From assembly GCA_017935785.1 (NCBI GenBank), contig JAGBGU010000088.1, forward strand, positions 1 through 50,148: a stretch of 50,148 nucleotides of DNA, read 5' to 3'. A model generated the notes under the pieces. The model made no database searches, had not been told where the DNA came from, and saw only the letters and a list, made by a program, of their open reading frames with translations. Shown piece by piece: positions 23,869 through 33,366 of the stretch. A program made the translations under genes and the position numbers. Position 1 is the first letter of the stretch, and every line of letters begins with the position of its first letter. The DNA comes from Bacteroidaceae bacterium. GTDB taxonomy: Bacteria > Bacteroidota > Bacteroidia > Bacteroidales > Bacteroidaceae.

Positions 23869-24906
23869 TTACATTACTCCGTCCTCGCGCAGCTTAACCT
23901 GCCATTTCCAGGCGGTGGCGAGCACGTCGTCCAGGTTGGCTTCAGCCTTCCAGCCAAGCACCTTGTTGGCCTTGTCTACGTTGCCCCAGATCTTTTCGAT
24001 GTCGCCCTCGCGGCGGGGTCCGTACTTCCAGTTGAGCTTTACGCCGGTGGCGCGTTCGAAGCTGTCCACAATCTCCTTGGTGCTGTAGCCGTTGCCGGTT
24101 CCTACGTTGAAGAACTCCAGGGGCTCGGTTTCCTTGTCGAGCACGCGGGTCATGGAGCATACGTGAGCCTTGGCCAGGTCAACGACATAAATGTAGTCGC
24201 GGATACAGGTTCCGTCGGGGGTGTCGTAGTCGTTACCGAAGATAGTGAGTTCCTTGCGGATGCCCATGGCTGTCTGGGTAACGAAGGGGATAAGATTGTT
24301 GGGCACTCCGTTGGGAAGTTCGCCAATTTCGGCAGAGGGGTGTGCGCCGATGGGGTTGAAATAGCGCAGCACGATACTCTTGATGGGAGCTCCGCTGTGG
24401 ATGAAGTCGGTGATAATCTGCTCGTTGATTTCCTTGGTGTTACCGTAGGGCGAAGTAGCCTTCTGATGGGGTGCTTCTTCTGTTACGGGCAGGTTCTCGG
24501 GCTTGGGCTGTCCGTAAACGGTGCAGCTGCTGGAGAAGATGATTCCCTTTACGTTGTACTTGGGCATAAGCTCAAGCAGGTTAACCAGGGAGATTACGTT
24601 ATTGCGGTAATACACCAGGGGGAGCTGTACGCTCTCGCCCACAGCCTTGCTGGCAGCAAAGTGGATGATTCCGCAAATCTCGGGATACTTCTTGAACACG
24701 GCCTCGGTAGCGTCATAGTCGCGCAGGTCCACCTGCTCAAATGCGGGGCGGATGCCGGTAATCTTCTCAATTCCGTCCAGCACCTCAATCTTTGAGTTGG
24801 ATAGATTGTCCACAATTACTACGTCGTATCCTGCCTGCTGGAGTTCCACAGTTGTGTGGCTTCCGATAAAACCGGTTCCTCCGGTTACGAGAATGGTCTG
24901 TTTCAT
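23869..24906 (-). CDS. galE: UDP-glucose 4-epimerase
   Basis: GalE interconverts UDP-galactose and UDP-glucose with tightly bound NAD+. The 345-residue protein is a short-chain dehydrogenase-like epimerase. It has the Rossmann motif TGGTGFIGSH (from residue 8), the catalytic serine in SSSCTVYG, the YxxxK motif in YGNTK, and the sugar-binding FNVGTGNG and RREGD blocks. Its start is 33 bp after the rnfA stop with no promoter box between, so read-through from the rnf operon is likely. The other Leloir genes here (galM, permease, galK) lie 19 kb away with their own promoter; galT is not in the window. Confidence 0.96.
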   Translation of the reverse strand: MKQTILVTGGTGFIGSHTTVELQQAGYDVVIVDNLSNSKIEVLDGIEKITGIRPAFEQVDLRDYDATEAVFKKYPEICGIIHFAASKAVGESVQLPLVYYRNNVISLVNLLELMPKYNVKGIIFSSSCTVYGQPKPENLPVTEEAPHQKATSPYGNTKEINEQIITDFIHSGAPIKSIVLRYFNPIGAHPSAEIGELPNGVPNNLIPFVTQTAMGIRKELTIFGNDYDTPDGTCIRDYIYVVDLAKAHVCSMTRVLDKETEPLEFFNVGTGNGYSTKEIVDSFERATGVKLNWKYGPRREGDIEKIWGNVDKANKVLGWKAEANLDDVLATAWKWQVKLREDGVM

Positions 24907-24939
24907 TTTTGTCCTATTGTTTTTTTAAAATTATGATTG

Positions 24940-25560
24940 TCAGATTCCGAATAGTTTGCTCAGTCCGTTGTCCACTCCGCTGAATCCCATGAAGGCCATG
25001 GCCAGCAGTCCGGCTGTTACGAGCGCTATGCTCATGCCCTGCATTCCCTTGGGTACGGGCATTAGAGAGAGCTGTTCGCGGATGCCGGCAAAGATGACAA
25101 GAGCCAGAGCAAAGCCGAGGGCGGTACTGATGGCGTACACCACTCCGGTGAGCAGATTAGGCTCGAGCCCCTGGGTGGCATAGGTGCCGTTGGCAACCAG
25201 AATGGCCACGCCGAGGATGCAACAGTTGGTAGTGATGAGGGGAAGGAACACTCCAAGAGCCTGGTACAGGCTGGGGCTTACCTTCTTGAGGATAATCTCG
25301 ACCATCTGAACCAAAGCGGCAATGACCAGGATGAAGGCTATGGTCTGGAGATATTCGAGACCGAAAGCCTGGAGCACATAGATTTGGATGAGATAGGTTA
25401 CTATGGTGGCTATGGTTAGCACGAACGCCACGGCGGCTCCCATGCCGCAGGCGGTCTCTACCTTCTTGCTCACGCCCAGGAAAGGACAGATGCCCAGGAA
25501 CTGGGAGAGGACGATGTTATTGACGAATATCGCCGTTATGAAAATTAGAATGTATGCCAT
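24940..25560 (-). CDS. rnfA: Rnf electron transport complex subunit A
   Basis: RnfA is one of the two homologous six-helix membrane subunits of the Rnf ferredoxin:NAD+ oxidoreductase, which couples electron flow to ion translocation. The 206-residue protein has six hydrophobic segments. Conserved cysteines appear in FLGICPFLGV (helix 1) and TTNCCILGVA (helix 4), the pair-wise sites proposed to hold a shared iron-sulfur cluster with RnfE in the membrane. It is the last rnf gene in the minus-strand order rseC-like, B, C, D, G, E, A, with 27 bp to rnfE. Confidence 0.95.
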   Translation of the reverse strand: MAYILIFITAIFVNNIVLSQFLGICPFLGVSKKVETACGMGAAVAFVLTIATIVTYLIQIYVLQAFGLEYLQTIAFILVIAALVQMVEIILKKVSPSLYQALGVFLPLITTNCCILGVAILVANGTYATQGLEPNLLTGVVYAISTALGFALALVIFAGIREQLSLMPVPKGMQGMSIALVTAGLLAMAFMGFSGVDNGLSKLFGI

Positions 25561-25587
25561 TTTCTGATTGGTTTATAGGGTTATACA

Positions 25588-26172
25588 TTACGCTTTCCTC
25601 AGCTTGTTGATGATGGCTATCAGGTAGCCCAGGGCAATGAAGGCTCCGGGGGCGAGGACAAAGACCAGTGCGCCGTACTCTTCGGGGAAGACGGTGAAAG
25701 AGAAGATGCAGCCGGTTCCGAGCAGCTCGCGCGTGGCGCCGAGAAGAGTCAGTCCGAGAGTGAAGCCCAGTCCCATACCGATTCCGTCAAAGATACTGGC
25801 TATGGGGCCGTTCTTGGCGGCGAAGGCTTCGGCGCGGCCCAGGATGATACAGTTCACCACAATGAGGGGGATGAAGAGTCCGAGGGTGGCGTAGAGGTCG
25901 GGTAGATAGGCCTGCATTACCATCTGGAGGATGGTTACAAGCGAGGCGATTACGACGATAAAGCTGGGGATGCGCACCATATCGGGTATCAGATTCTTGA
26001 TGAGAGATATGATAAGGTTGCTGAAGATGAGCACCGCCATTGTGGCCAGTCCCATGCTCATTCCGTTAAGGGCACTGGAGGTTGTTCCCAGTGTGGGACA
26101 CATACCCAACAAGAGTACAAAGGTAGGATTCTCCTTTATAATACCATTGAGAAGCACTTTAATATTGTTCAT
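25588..26172 (-). CDS. rnfE: Rnf electron transport complex subunit E
   Basis: The 194-residue protein is homologous to RnfA with inverted topology and about six membrane helices. It contains LLGMCPTLGTT in helix 1 and IVVNCIILGRAEAFA in helix 4, supplying the other half of the intramembrane cysteine set. RnfE is distinguished from RnfA by the GRAEAFA segment and the GLGFTLGLTLLGATRELLG helix. Position between rnfG and rnfA is the usual order for this operon. Confidence 0.95.
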   Translation of the reverse strand: MNNIKVLLNGIIKENPTFVLLLGMCPTLGTTSSALNGMSMGLATMAVLIFSNLIISLIKNLIPDMVRIPSFIVVIASLVTILQMVMQAYLPDLYATLGLFIPLIVVNCIILGRAEAFAAKNGPIASIFDGIGMGLGFTLGLTLLGATRELLGTGCIFSFTVFPEEYGALVFVLAPGAFIALGYLIAIINKLRKA

Positions 26173-26192
26173 TTTCTATTTCCTCCTATGCT

Positions 26193-26783
26193 TTATTTGT
26201 TATCGTTCTGCTTGGTGGCTCCGCTGTCCGCATCGGTGTACTTGCCTGCCAGTGCGGCATAGGCCTTGTTCACGCAGCGCAGGAAGGCACGCGATGTAAT
26301 GGTACTGGCGGTAATGGCGTCCACCTCGCCGCCGTCCTTCTTAACGGTAAGGTTCTTCTCGGCTGGATTGACACCTACGATGCAACCCTTTCCGCCGGTC
26401 TGGAACCAGGTGTCGGCCTTGGCGCCGAGTCCGGGAGTCTCGCTTGTTTCCAGTACCTGATAGCCCTGGATTACGCCTTTAACGTCGAAGCCTACGAGCA
26501 CGGTGAGCGTGCCGCCGAACGCATTGGGGTCCGATGCCTTAATGGCCGTTCCCTTGTCTGTCTGGTAGAGCACGGTGCCGTCTTCCATGGTCTGCGGCTC
26601 TTCCACCTTCAGTTCCTGGGCGTTCAGCACCTTCTTTATACCGTCGGCGAGCTGCTGTGCCTTGATCTGTTCAATGGGTCCCTTGGTAAGTTCGTTTACA
26701 TAACCCAGCGCGGCTCCTGCCACCACTGCAATGAGGGTGAGCACCAGCGCCATATTATACCATGTAGATTCAAGTTTCTTCAT
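26193..26783 (-). CDS. rnfG: Rnf electron transport complex subunit G
   Basis: RnfG is a single-span membrane protein whose periplasmic domain carries covalently bound FMN. The 196-residue product has one N-terminal helix (MALVLTLIAVVAGAALGYV) and a flavin-binding domain. The sequence VDAITASTITS fits the D-x-x-[ST]-[GAS]-[AS]-T flavinylation motif, where the last threonine bonds FMN. ETPGLGAKAD, typical of RnfG/NqrC, precedes it. The start overlaps the rnfD stop by 4 bp (ATGA), so the two are translationally coupled. The flavin transferase ApbE is not in the window. Confidence 0.95.
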   Translation of the reverse strand: MKKLESTWYNMALVLTLIAVVAGAALGYVNELTKGPIEQIKAQQLADGIKKVLNAQELKVEEPQTMEDGTVLYQTDKGTAIKASDPNAFGGTLTVLVGFDVKGVIQGYQVLETSETPGLGAKADTWFQTGGKGCIVGVNPAEKNLTVKKDGGEVDAITASTITSRAFLRCVNKAYAALAGKYTDADSGATKQNDNK

Positions 26784-27760
26784 TTCTTTACCTCCCCAAA
26801 TCTTTTAGGTTTGCAATAGGTGTTGATCAAAGGAGTGAAGGCATTCATCGTGAAGATGGCAAAGCTCATGCCTTCCGGATAGGCACCCCAGTTGCGGATT
26901 ACCACGGTGAGCAGACCGATGCATACACCGTAAATGAGCTGCCCTTTGTGGCTCATGGGACTGGTTACATAGTCCGTTGCCATGAAGCAGGCGCCTAGGA
27001 TAAGGCCTCCGCTCATCAGCACGGCCAGAGGATGGGCGTAAACGGGATTCCACAGATGCAGGGCTGTGCTGAACACGGCCACCGTTCCGAGAATGCTCAC
27101 GGGTATGTGCCAGGTAATGATCTTCTTCCAAAGCATGAACACGGTTCCAAGAAGCAACATGAGGGCGCTTACCTCGCCAAGAGAACCTCCCATGGCGCCG
27201 AGCAGCATTTCCTCGAGCGAGGGAAGCTGTTCAAGCACGCTTGCGTCGCCCGTAGCAATGGCTGTCTGCATCAGGCTGAGGGGCGTGGCTGCCGTAGTGG
27301 CGTCGGTATAGGCCGTGTACTGTTTGATTTCGGGCCAGCTGGTCATCTGCACGGGGAAGGAAATCAAGAGGAAAATACGGCCCACCAGAGCGGGGTTGAA
27401 GGGATTGCATCCCAAACCGCCGAAGGTCATCTTGCCGATTCCGATGGCAACCAGCGCACCGATGATGATAATCCAGAGGGGAAGGTTGCTGGGCAGATTG
27501 AAACCCAAAAGCAGACCGGTAAGTACGGCGCTGCCGTCTGTTATAGTCAGGCGTTCACGTTTGAGGATAAACTTAGAAATGGCCCATTCGAAGCACACGC
27601 ACGATGCCACGGAGGTGGCCATCACGATGGCTGCGCCAAGACCAAAGAACCAGAGGCTTGCCGCCAAGGCTGGCAGCAGGGCCATACACACCCCGTACAT
27701 GTTGCGCTGCACGCTGTCGCCGCCATGCACATGAGGTGAAAGGGAAATGATTGGTTTCAT
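26780..27760 (-). CDS. rnfD: Rnf electron transport complex subunit D
   Basis: A 326-residue polytopic membrane subunit with about nine helices, the NqrB homologue of the Rnf complex. Clear family blocks are LSPHVHG near the start, TDGSAVLTGLLLGFNLP, GGLGCNPFNPALVGR and FMATDYVTSP. The segment TDATTAATPL fits the flavinylation motif, with FMN expected on the final threonine. It follows rnfC by 44 bp and overlaps rnfG by 4 bp. Confidence 0.96.
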   Translation of the reverse strand: MKPIISLSPHVHGGDSVQRNMYGVCMALLPALAASLWFFGLGAAIVMATSVASCVCFEWAISKFILKRERLTITDGSAVLTGLLLGFNLPSNLPLWIIIIGALVAIGIGKMTFGGLGCNPFNPALVGRIFLLISFPVQMTSWPEIKQYTAYTDATTAATPLSLMQTAIATGDASVLEQLPSLEEMLLGAMGGSLGEVSALMLLLGTVFMLWKKIITWHIPVSILGTVAVFSTALHLWNPVYAHPLAVLMSGGLILGACFMATDYVTSPMSHKGQLIYGVCIGLLTVVIRNWGAYPEGMSFAIFTMNAFTPLINTYCKPKRFGEVKK

Positions 27761-27804
27761 ATTCTATTTCTTTTCGCTAATCTATATTATAATCTTTAAT
27801 CAAC

Positions 27805-29151
27805 TCACTTCTTGGCGGCGCGACTGCGGATAATACCCATAACGGTGGTCTTTCCCACTCGGATATTGTCCAGCAGAGGACGGTGGCTGGGACAAGTGAA
27901 CTGGCAGCTGCCACACTCGATACAGCTTACTATCTCGTTATGTTCGGCCATTTCCCACTCCTGTTTGTCGCTGAGCGTGGCAAGCAGATAGGGTTCCAAT
28001 CCCATTGGACAGGCCGAAACGCACTTGGCACAGCGGATACAGGGATCGGGCTCGGCACGCCTGGCCTCGTCCTGGCGCATAATGAGCAGTCCGCTGGAAC
28101 CTTTGGTCATGGGCACTTCCAGGCTGAGCAGCGCCTTACCCATCATCGGACCTCCGCCAATAATCTTACCGGTATCCTGGGGCAGTCCGCCACACTCGTC
28201 AATGAGCTGTTGGAAAGGAGTACCCAGACGCGCCAGAAGATTGGAGGGCTGTGCCACGCTCTTTCCGGTTACGGTAATGATGCGGTCTACAAGCGGTTTG
28301 TTCTTCATTACGGCCTGATAGATGGCAAAGGCGGTTCCCACGTTCTGCACCACGGCTCCCACGCTGATGGGGATTGCCGGCGGTGCGGGCACCTGACGGC
28401 TTATTACAGCATCAATAAGCTGTTTCTCTCCGCCCTGGGGATACTTCACCTTCAGGGGGACTATTTCTATATTGGAATAGGACTGCGCCTTCTCGGTCAT
28501 CACGCTTATCGCGTCGGGCTTATTGTTTTCAATGCCGATGTAGCCCTTCTCCACTCCGACGGCCTTCATTACCAGACTTACGCCCACGAGTATTTCTTCG
28601 GGGTGCTCCAGCATCAGACGATGGTCGGCCGTGAGATATGGCTCACACTCTACGGCGTTGATAATCACACATTCGGCCTTGCTTCCCGGAGGCGGGGACA
28701 GTTTGACGTGGCAAGGGAAGGTTGCACCGCCCAAACCAACGATTCCGGCTTCCTTAACTTTATTTATAATGGTAGCGGCATCCAGTTCGGGCCGGTCGGC
28801 CAGTCGTACCAAATCCGTGCTACGGTCAATGCTCTCTTCCCATTCGTCGCCGTCCACATCCACAAAAATGGCCTGGCGACGGGTTCCGCTGGCATCGAGC
28901 ACCACATCCACCTTGGCAACGGTTCCGCTCACGCTGCTGTGTACAGGTGCGCTGACAAATCCGCCGGCCTCGGCAATAACGGTTCCCACCTTAACTGCGT
29001 CGCCCTTCTTGACAAGAGGTTTTGCCGGGGCGCCGATATGCTGGAACATGCTGAATACAGCCTGCTTGGGCAATGCAGCCTCGCGGATGGGGCTTGAGGC
29101 GGAAAGTTTGTTTTCTGCGGGATGAACCCCGCCTATCTTAAATGTCTTCAT
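27805..29151 (-). CDS. rnfC: Rnf electron transport complex subunit C
   Basis: RnfC is the peripheral NADH/NAD+-reactive subunit. In the 448-residue product an N-terminal barrel-sandwich domain (PAKPLVKKGDAVKVG) is followed by the nucleotide-binding GLGGATFPCHVKL and a SLBB-type region. Two 4Fe-4S motifs, CIRCAKCVSACP and CIECGSCQFTCP, are near the C terminus. The C-terminal extension found in Proteobacteria is absent. It lies 3 bp after rnfB. Confidence 0.96.
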   Translation of the reverse strand: MKTFKIGGVHPAENKLSASSPIREAALPKQAVFSMFQHIGAPAKPLVKKGDAVKVGTVIAEAGGFVSAPVHSSVSGTVAKVDVVLDASGTRRQAIFVDVDGDEWEESIDRSTDLVRLADRPELDAATIINKVKEAGIVGLGGATFPCHVKLSPPPGSKAECVIINAVECEPYLTADHRLMLEHPEEILVGVSLVMKAVGVEKGYIGIENNKPDAISVMTEKAQSYSNIEIVPLKVKYPQGGEKQLIDAVISRQVPAPPAIPISVGAVVQNVGTAFAIYQAVMKNKPLVDRIITVTGKSVAQPSNLLARLGTPFQQLIDECGGLPQDTGKIIGGGPMMGKALLSLEVPMTKGSSGLLIMRQDEARRAEPDPCIRCAKCVSACPMGLEPYLLATLSDKQEWEMAEHNEIVSCIECGSCQFTCPSHRPLLDNIRVGKTTVMGIIRSRAAKK

Positions 29152-29154
29152 GCT

Positions 29155-30069
29155 TTACTGATTGGTTTGTTCGTTTGACGGAGTTGCTGCCTCTTTGTTC
29201 TCCGCGGCGGGAGCGGCGGGAGCTTCTGTCTTGGGTTTGCGCGGCGGGAAATTGAAACCCTGGATGGCGCCCTTAGGACAAGCCTCTTCACACTTGCGGC
29301 ACATCTTGCACTTTTCGGCATCAATGTAGGCAAGATTGTTCTCCAACGTAATTGCCTGGAACTTTTCGCAAGTCTTCACACATTTTCCACAACCGATACA
29401 GGCCACCTTGCAAGCCTTGTTGGCAAGAGCGCCCTTGTCCTTGTTGTTACACATAACCACAACCCTGCGTCCCTTAGGACCCTTGAGTCTGATTTCGATA
29501 ATGCCGCGCGGACAAGCCTTGGCACAGGCTCCACAGGCCGTACACTTTTCCTCGTCCACAACGGGGAGTCCGGTTTCGGGATCCATGTAAATGGCACCGA
29601 ACTGGCAGGCCGACACGCAGTCGCCGCATCCAAGACAGCCGTAAGGACAGGCCGTTTCGCCCATTCCCGTCATCTGTTGAACGCGACAGCTCACGGCTCC
29701 GTCAAAACTGGCGATTCGCGGACGGTTCTCGCAACTTCCGTTGCAACGCACCACGGCCACTCGGGGCGCTGCCGCTGATGCCGCAATACCCAGGATGGAA
29801 CTAACCTGTTCCATAACCGCCTGTCCGCCTACTGGACAGAGCTTTCCATCGAGGCTTCCTTCATCGGCCGCCTTCACACACGCTGCGGCAAATCCGGAAC
29901 AGCCGGGATAGCCGCAACCTCCACAATTGGCCTGAGGCAACACTTCAGACACCTGACCAATACGCGGGTCTTCATGCACAGCAAATTTGTGGGAAGCATA
30001 AAAGAGCACCAAAGCCGAAATCAGGCCCAACGCTCCCAGCACAATTACTGCAATTAGAATTACATTCAT
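29155..30069 (-). CDS. rnfB: Rnf electron transport complex subunit B
   Basis: RnfB accepts electrons from reduced ferredoxin. The 304-residue protein has one N-terminal membrane helix, then the Fe-S domain NCGGCGYPGCSGFA. Four ferredoxin-like cysteine clusters follow (CLGCGDCVSAC, CTACGACAKAC, CIGCGKCVKTC, CKMCRKCEEAC), giving more clusters than the shorter proteobacterial subunit. A proline/alanine/glutamate-rich tail of about 30 residues ends the protein and is probably disordered. It is the second gene of the operon, 13 bp after the RseC-like gene. Confidence 0.96.
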   Translation of the reverse strand: MNVILIAVIVLGALGLISALVLFYASHKFAVHEDPRIGQVSEVLPQANCGGCGYPGCSGFAAACVKAADEGSLDGKLCPVGGQAVMEQVSSILGIAASAAAPRVAVVRCNGSCENRPRIASFDGAVSCRVQQMTGMGETACPYGCLGCGDCVSACQFGAIYMDPETGLPVVDEEKCTACGACAKACPRGIIEIRLKGPKGRRVVVMCNNKDKGALANKACKVACIGCGKCVKTCEKFQAITLENNLAYIDAEKCKMCRKCEEACPKGAIQGFNFPPRKPKTEAPAAPAAENKEAATPSNEQTNQ

Positions 30070-30082
30070 GAAAATTAAATTT

Positions 30083-30505
30083 TTATTGTTTTGTTAATCT
30101 TATTTCAAACTTTCTGGAAATGCGGTCGCGCAACGCATACAGCATGCCGTAATAAGGCGCAAGTATGAGCAGACAGCCCATTGCGGCAAGTCCGTCGCTG
30201 CCACCCAACATCCTTACACCGCCCAGTTCCGCCACAATCAGTATCAGCGGGACAACATAGGCCAGGAAAGCGGCCTGCAGTCCGTGGCGAACGTCAATGC
30301 GCAGGACCACCTTGTCTCCCACAGCGTAACGGTCCGCATCTGCGGCGTTCACCGTCATCACCTTCTCCTTGGATTCTGAGCTCTTGCACAGTTGTGCCGC
30401 AGCGCAAGTGCTGCAAGCCGAGGCTTGCAAGACGCGCACCTGAACGGTTGTGCCTTCAATCCGGATAATCTCGCCGTGATGAACTACTGTATTTTTCGAT
30501 TGCAT
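30083..30505 (-). CDS. RseC/SoxR-reducing-system family membrane protein
   Basis: The 140-residue protein has an N-terminal cytoplasmic domain with four clustered cysteines (ACSTCAAAQLC, near residues 31-41) and two membrane helices (AAFLAYVVPLILIVAEL and MGCLLILAPYYGMLYAL), the layout of the RseC/MucC family. In Proteobacteria RseC takes part with Rsx/Rnf proteins in reducing SoxR; here it leads the rnf operon, as is common in Bacteroidetes, where an assembly or maturation role is more likely. I see no good -7 box in the 86 bp before it. Confidence 0.88.
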   Translation of the reverse strand: MQSKNTVVHHGEIIRIEGTTVQVRVLQASACSTCAAAQLCKSSESKEKVMTVNAADADRYAVGDKVVLRIDVRHGLQAAFLAYVVPLILIVAELGGVRMLGGSDGLAAMGCLLILAPYYGMLYALRDRISRKFEIRLTKQ

Positions 30506-30591
30506 CTGTTGCCGATGTAGATTTTTTGGTTATATATATAATATAATGTATAGCGTTTGATATTTTATCACGTATCCTTTCTGTCCGTCTC

Positions 30592-31902
30592 TTATTCGGC
30601 CAGGGCGAATATGGTTTTCACGCCCTTTATCTTCTGGCCCTTTATCCGTTTCAGCAGGTGCGGCATTTCCGCACGCTCCACGGCTGCATATCCCCAACCG
30701 GGAAGCACGTCCACGCGTCCTATCTGTTCTCGCGCCAGACCGCCCACCTTGCTCAGGAAGCCCACAACGTCTATCTTGTTAATCTTGTCCTTCTTGCCTT
30801 TGCCGATATACAGGGTCGCCCAACGCGCCGGAAGCGGAGCCGGAATACGCTGCGGCATATTGAACCGCTGCGGACTGGAGGAAACGTACTCGGGGCGGAA
30901 TTCCTCCGGACCGAGTATCATGTAGGAATGTCCGTGCGCATCCCAACGGGCCGTGCGTCCGTTGCGGTGGATATAGGCCTTTTCGTCCAGGGGGAGGTGG
31001 TAATGTATCACGTTGTCCACATCATCAATGTCCAGGCCTCGCGCCGCCAGATCCGTGCTGACCAGTACCCTGCAGCTTCCGTTGGCAAAACGGTATATGG
31101 TTTTCTCGCGGTCGCGCTGTTCCATATTGCCGTGGTACATTGCCACGCTCACGCCGTTGTCCACAAGGAAACGGCCTACGCGCTCCACGCTTTCGCGGTA
31201 GTTCACAAATACGATGCTGGTCTCGTCTCCCAATGTGCACAACAGTTCAAGCAATGTCTGCAGTTTGTCCTTGACAGGAGAAAACACTTCGTACATGCTG
31301 ATACGGTCCAGATCGTCCGTAGGGTCTACGCTGTAGTCTATCTTGTAGAAGTCTTCCTTCCCCACAAATGCTGTGATACTGGGGTCGTCTGTAGCGGAAA
31401 GCAGGATAAAGTTCTCCGGCTGAGGAAGCATTTCCATGATGGAGGACATCTGCTGCCGGAACCCCATTTCGAGGCTCTTGTCAAACTCGTCTATCACCAG
31501 CATGCGCACCTTTCCGGGCCAGAGATTTTCCTTTTGCAGATGGTCCATCATACGCCCGGGCGTGGCGATAACCACTTGCGGACGCAATCCGCGTATGGTC
31601 TTGTGCTCTTCCATTGCCGCCCTGCCTCCGTAGCAGGCCATACAGCGGCATTCGGGACAAAGCTGGCGGAGCGTGTCGCAAGTCTGCACGGCCAGCTCGC
31701 GCGAAGGCACAAGCACCACTGCCTGCAACTCCTCAACGGCGGCATCGAGCTGCGAAACCAAAGGTAGCAGATAGGCCAGGGTCTTTCCGCTTCCGGTAGG
31801 GCTGAGCAAGACCAAATGACGGTGACGGCGATACTGCTGTACCGTTTCTTGCTGCATGGCATTCAATGCGTCTATGCCCAGTCTGCTCAAATCATATTTC
31901 AT
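30592..31902 (-). CDS. DEAD-box RNA helicase with DbpA-type RNA-binding domain
   Basis: A 436-residue ATP-dependent RNA helicase of the DbpA type, which acts in ribosome large-subunit maturation in E. coli. Motifs in order are SPTGSGKT (Walker A), PSRELA, TPGRMMDH, IDEFDK (DEFD instead of DEAD), LLSATDD, TDLAARGLDI and HRNGRTAR. The C-terminal about 75 residues, from TLYIGKGKKDKINKIDVVGFL on, match the DbpA RNA-binding domain that recognises 23S rRNA helix 92. The antiporter gene lies 40 bp upstream on the same strand and may share its transcript. Confidence 0.92.
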   Translation of the reverse strand: MKYDLSRLGIDALNAMQQETVQQYRRHRHLVLLSPTGSGKTLAYLLPLVSQLDAAVEELQAVVLVPSRELAVQTCDTLRQLCPECRCMACYGGRAAMEEHKTIRGLRPQVVIATPGRMMDHLQKENLWPGKVRMLVIDEFDKSLEMGFRQQMSSIMEMLPQPENFILLSATDDPSITAFVGKEDFYKIDYSVDPTDDLDRISMYEVFSPVKDKLQTLLELLCTLGDETSIVFVNYRESVERVGRFLVDNGVSVAMYHGNMEQRDREKTIYRFANGSCRVLVSTDLAARGLDIDDVDNVIHYHLPLDEKAYIHRNGRTARWDAHGHSYMILGPEEFRPEYVSSSPQRFNMPQRIPAPLPARWATLYIGKGKKDKINKIDVVGFLSKVGGLAREQIGRVDVLPGWGYAAVERAEMPHLLKRIKGQKIKGVKTIFALAE

Positions 31903-31942
31903 GTCTATGCCTTATCTTTAATCATTTATTCGTGGAAAAGAG

Positions 31943-33340
31943 TTAGCGGAGGAAGTAATCAACCAGGAAATAGGTTCCCAATGCAAGCAGCCAGCCGAAA
32001 AGCACCTTTCCGGAAATATGGCGCACATACCATATAAACGTTACATCCTCGTTCTTCATCAGGGCATAGCCCGATGTATTTCCAATGGGCAGCAGACAGC
32101 CTCCCACACATCCGCTCAGGGCTATCAGATGCCAATACTGGCCGTTCTGCGTAAAGCTTTGCGCATATTCTGTCATGCCGGGCACATCAGGCACAAGGGA
32201 ATAGACACTGATTCCGGTAAGCACCAGCGAGATGTTGTCCATCAGCGCGCTGAGCAGTCCGGTAGCCAGGGACATGATGTAGATATTGTGTATGTAATGG
32301 TCTGCCCAGAGCGCAAGCTGGCGCATGGCACCTATTTCTATCAGCACACCCACGCACAAGGCTATGCCCACAAAAAACATAATGGTCTGCAACACCTGAT
32401 ACTGCAATGAACGGCTGCTGCTGATGGTAATGGGCTGTTCGCTCATGATGGCACGGCGGTTCACAATCTCATTGACCACCCACAACACTCCCAGCACGCA
32501 CAAAGCGCCCAGGAACGGGGGCAGATAGGTAATGCGGTGGAATGTGGGAATAAACCACAGGCCTCCTATGCCGATAATCAGCATCATCAGCCGCTGCCAG
32601 GCAGGCAGGCTGCTGTCGTCTCCGCGGAACATGATACGGGAGCGCACAAGGTCGATGGTCTCAGGCAATTTACGCCCAATCAGCGCCACGGGCACAACCG
32701 TAGCCACCAGCGCCGGAAGCACCAGCGCACCGCTGAAGTTTGTAGCCGTTACCGCGCCGCGCGTCCAGAGTATTAGCGAAGTGGGGTCGCCGATTACCGT
32801 AAAGCATCCGCCGCAGTTGGCCGCAATTACTATGGCAGCCCCAATGTACATCCGTTGCCGGGAGCTTGCCACCAGCTTCTTCAGAATCATCAGCATCATT
32901 ACACAGGTGGTAAGGTTGTCCAGATTGGCGCTGAGCACAAAGGTAAACAGCACCAGCATCCAAAGCACGCGCCTTGAACTGCGGCCACGGCTCCAGTCGG
33001 TAATAAAGTCGAAGCAGTCGTTATTGTTCAGCACCTCCACTATGGCCATTGTGGCCAAAAGATACATGACAATGGAACACACCTCCACCATATGCCTGAA
33101 GAAGACATGGTCGCGGATAAAAGCCTTGGTCTGCGACAGGGAGAAGGCGTTGTCACCCAAATAGGAGCTGAATTCCCCGGCATGCATGTCCTGGATGAAA
33201 CTGGTTCCCGTACACATGAACAGAATCCAGCCCACCACTCCGGCAAACATTGCCACGGTGGCCTTGTTGACCCTCGTAAAATGCTCAGTACAGATAAGAG
33301 CATACCCAACCAACATCAAAATGACTATTGCTATAAACAT
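31943..33340 (-). CDS. NhaD-like sodium:proton antiporter (ion transporter superfamily)
   Basis: A 465-residue membrane protein with about 12 helices, of the arsenite-permease/NhaD-like ion transporter superfamily. The helix with LSANLDNLTTCVMM and the paired re-entrant ANCGGCFTVIGDPTSLILW are the typical ion-binding segments; a second repeat has LMDNISLVL and GCVGGCLLPIGNTSGYALM. Sodium/proton exchange is inferred from family resemblance. The frame opens with GTG at 33367, but the -7 promoter box covers that codon, so I start at the ATG at 33340 (MFIAIVILML). Confidence 0.85.
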   Translation of the reverse strand: MFIAIVILMLVGYALICTEHFTRVNKATVAMFAGVVGWILFMCTGTSFIQDMHAGEFSSYLGDNAFSLSQTKAFIRDHVFFRHMVEVCSIVMYLLATMAIVEVLNNNDCFDFITDWSRGRSSRRVLWMLVLFTFVLSANLDNLTTCVMMLMILKKLVASSRQRMYIGAAIVIAANCGGCFTVIGDPTSLILWTRGAVTATNFSGALVLPALVATVVPVALIGRKLPETIDLVRSRIMFRGDDSSLPAWQRLMMLIIGIGGLWFIPTFHRITYLPPFLGALCVLGVLWVVNEIVNRRAIMSEQPITISSSRSLQYQVLQTIMFFVGIALCVGVLIEIGAMRQLALWADHYIHNIYIMSLATGLLSALMDNISLVLTGISVYSLVPDVPGMTEYAQSFTQNGQYWHLIALSGCVGGCLLPIGNTSGYALMKNEDVTFIWYVRHISGKVLFGWLLALGTYFLVDYFLR

Positions 33341-33366
33341 GGCCTTATAATCACGGTTTTCAATCA

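Noticed and set aside
23800..24795. 331-codon plus-strand frame opposite galE
   Set aside because: It is antisense to a clear galE and starts inside its terminator hairpin.
27883..29097. 404-codon plus-strand frame opposite rnfC
   Set aside because: Shadow of rnfC, whose Fe-S motifs establish the coding strand.
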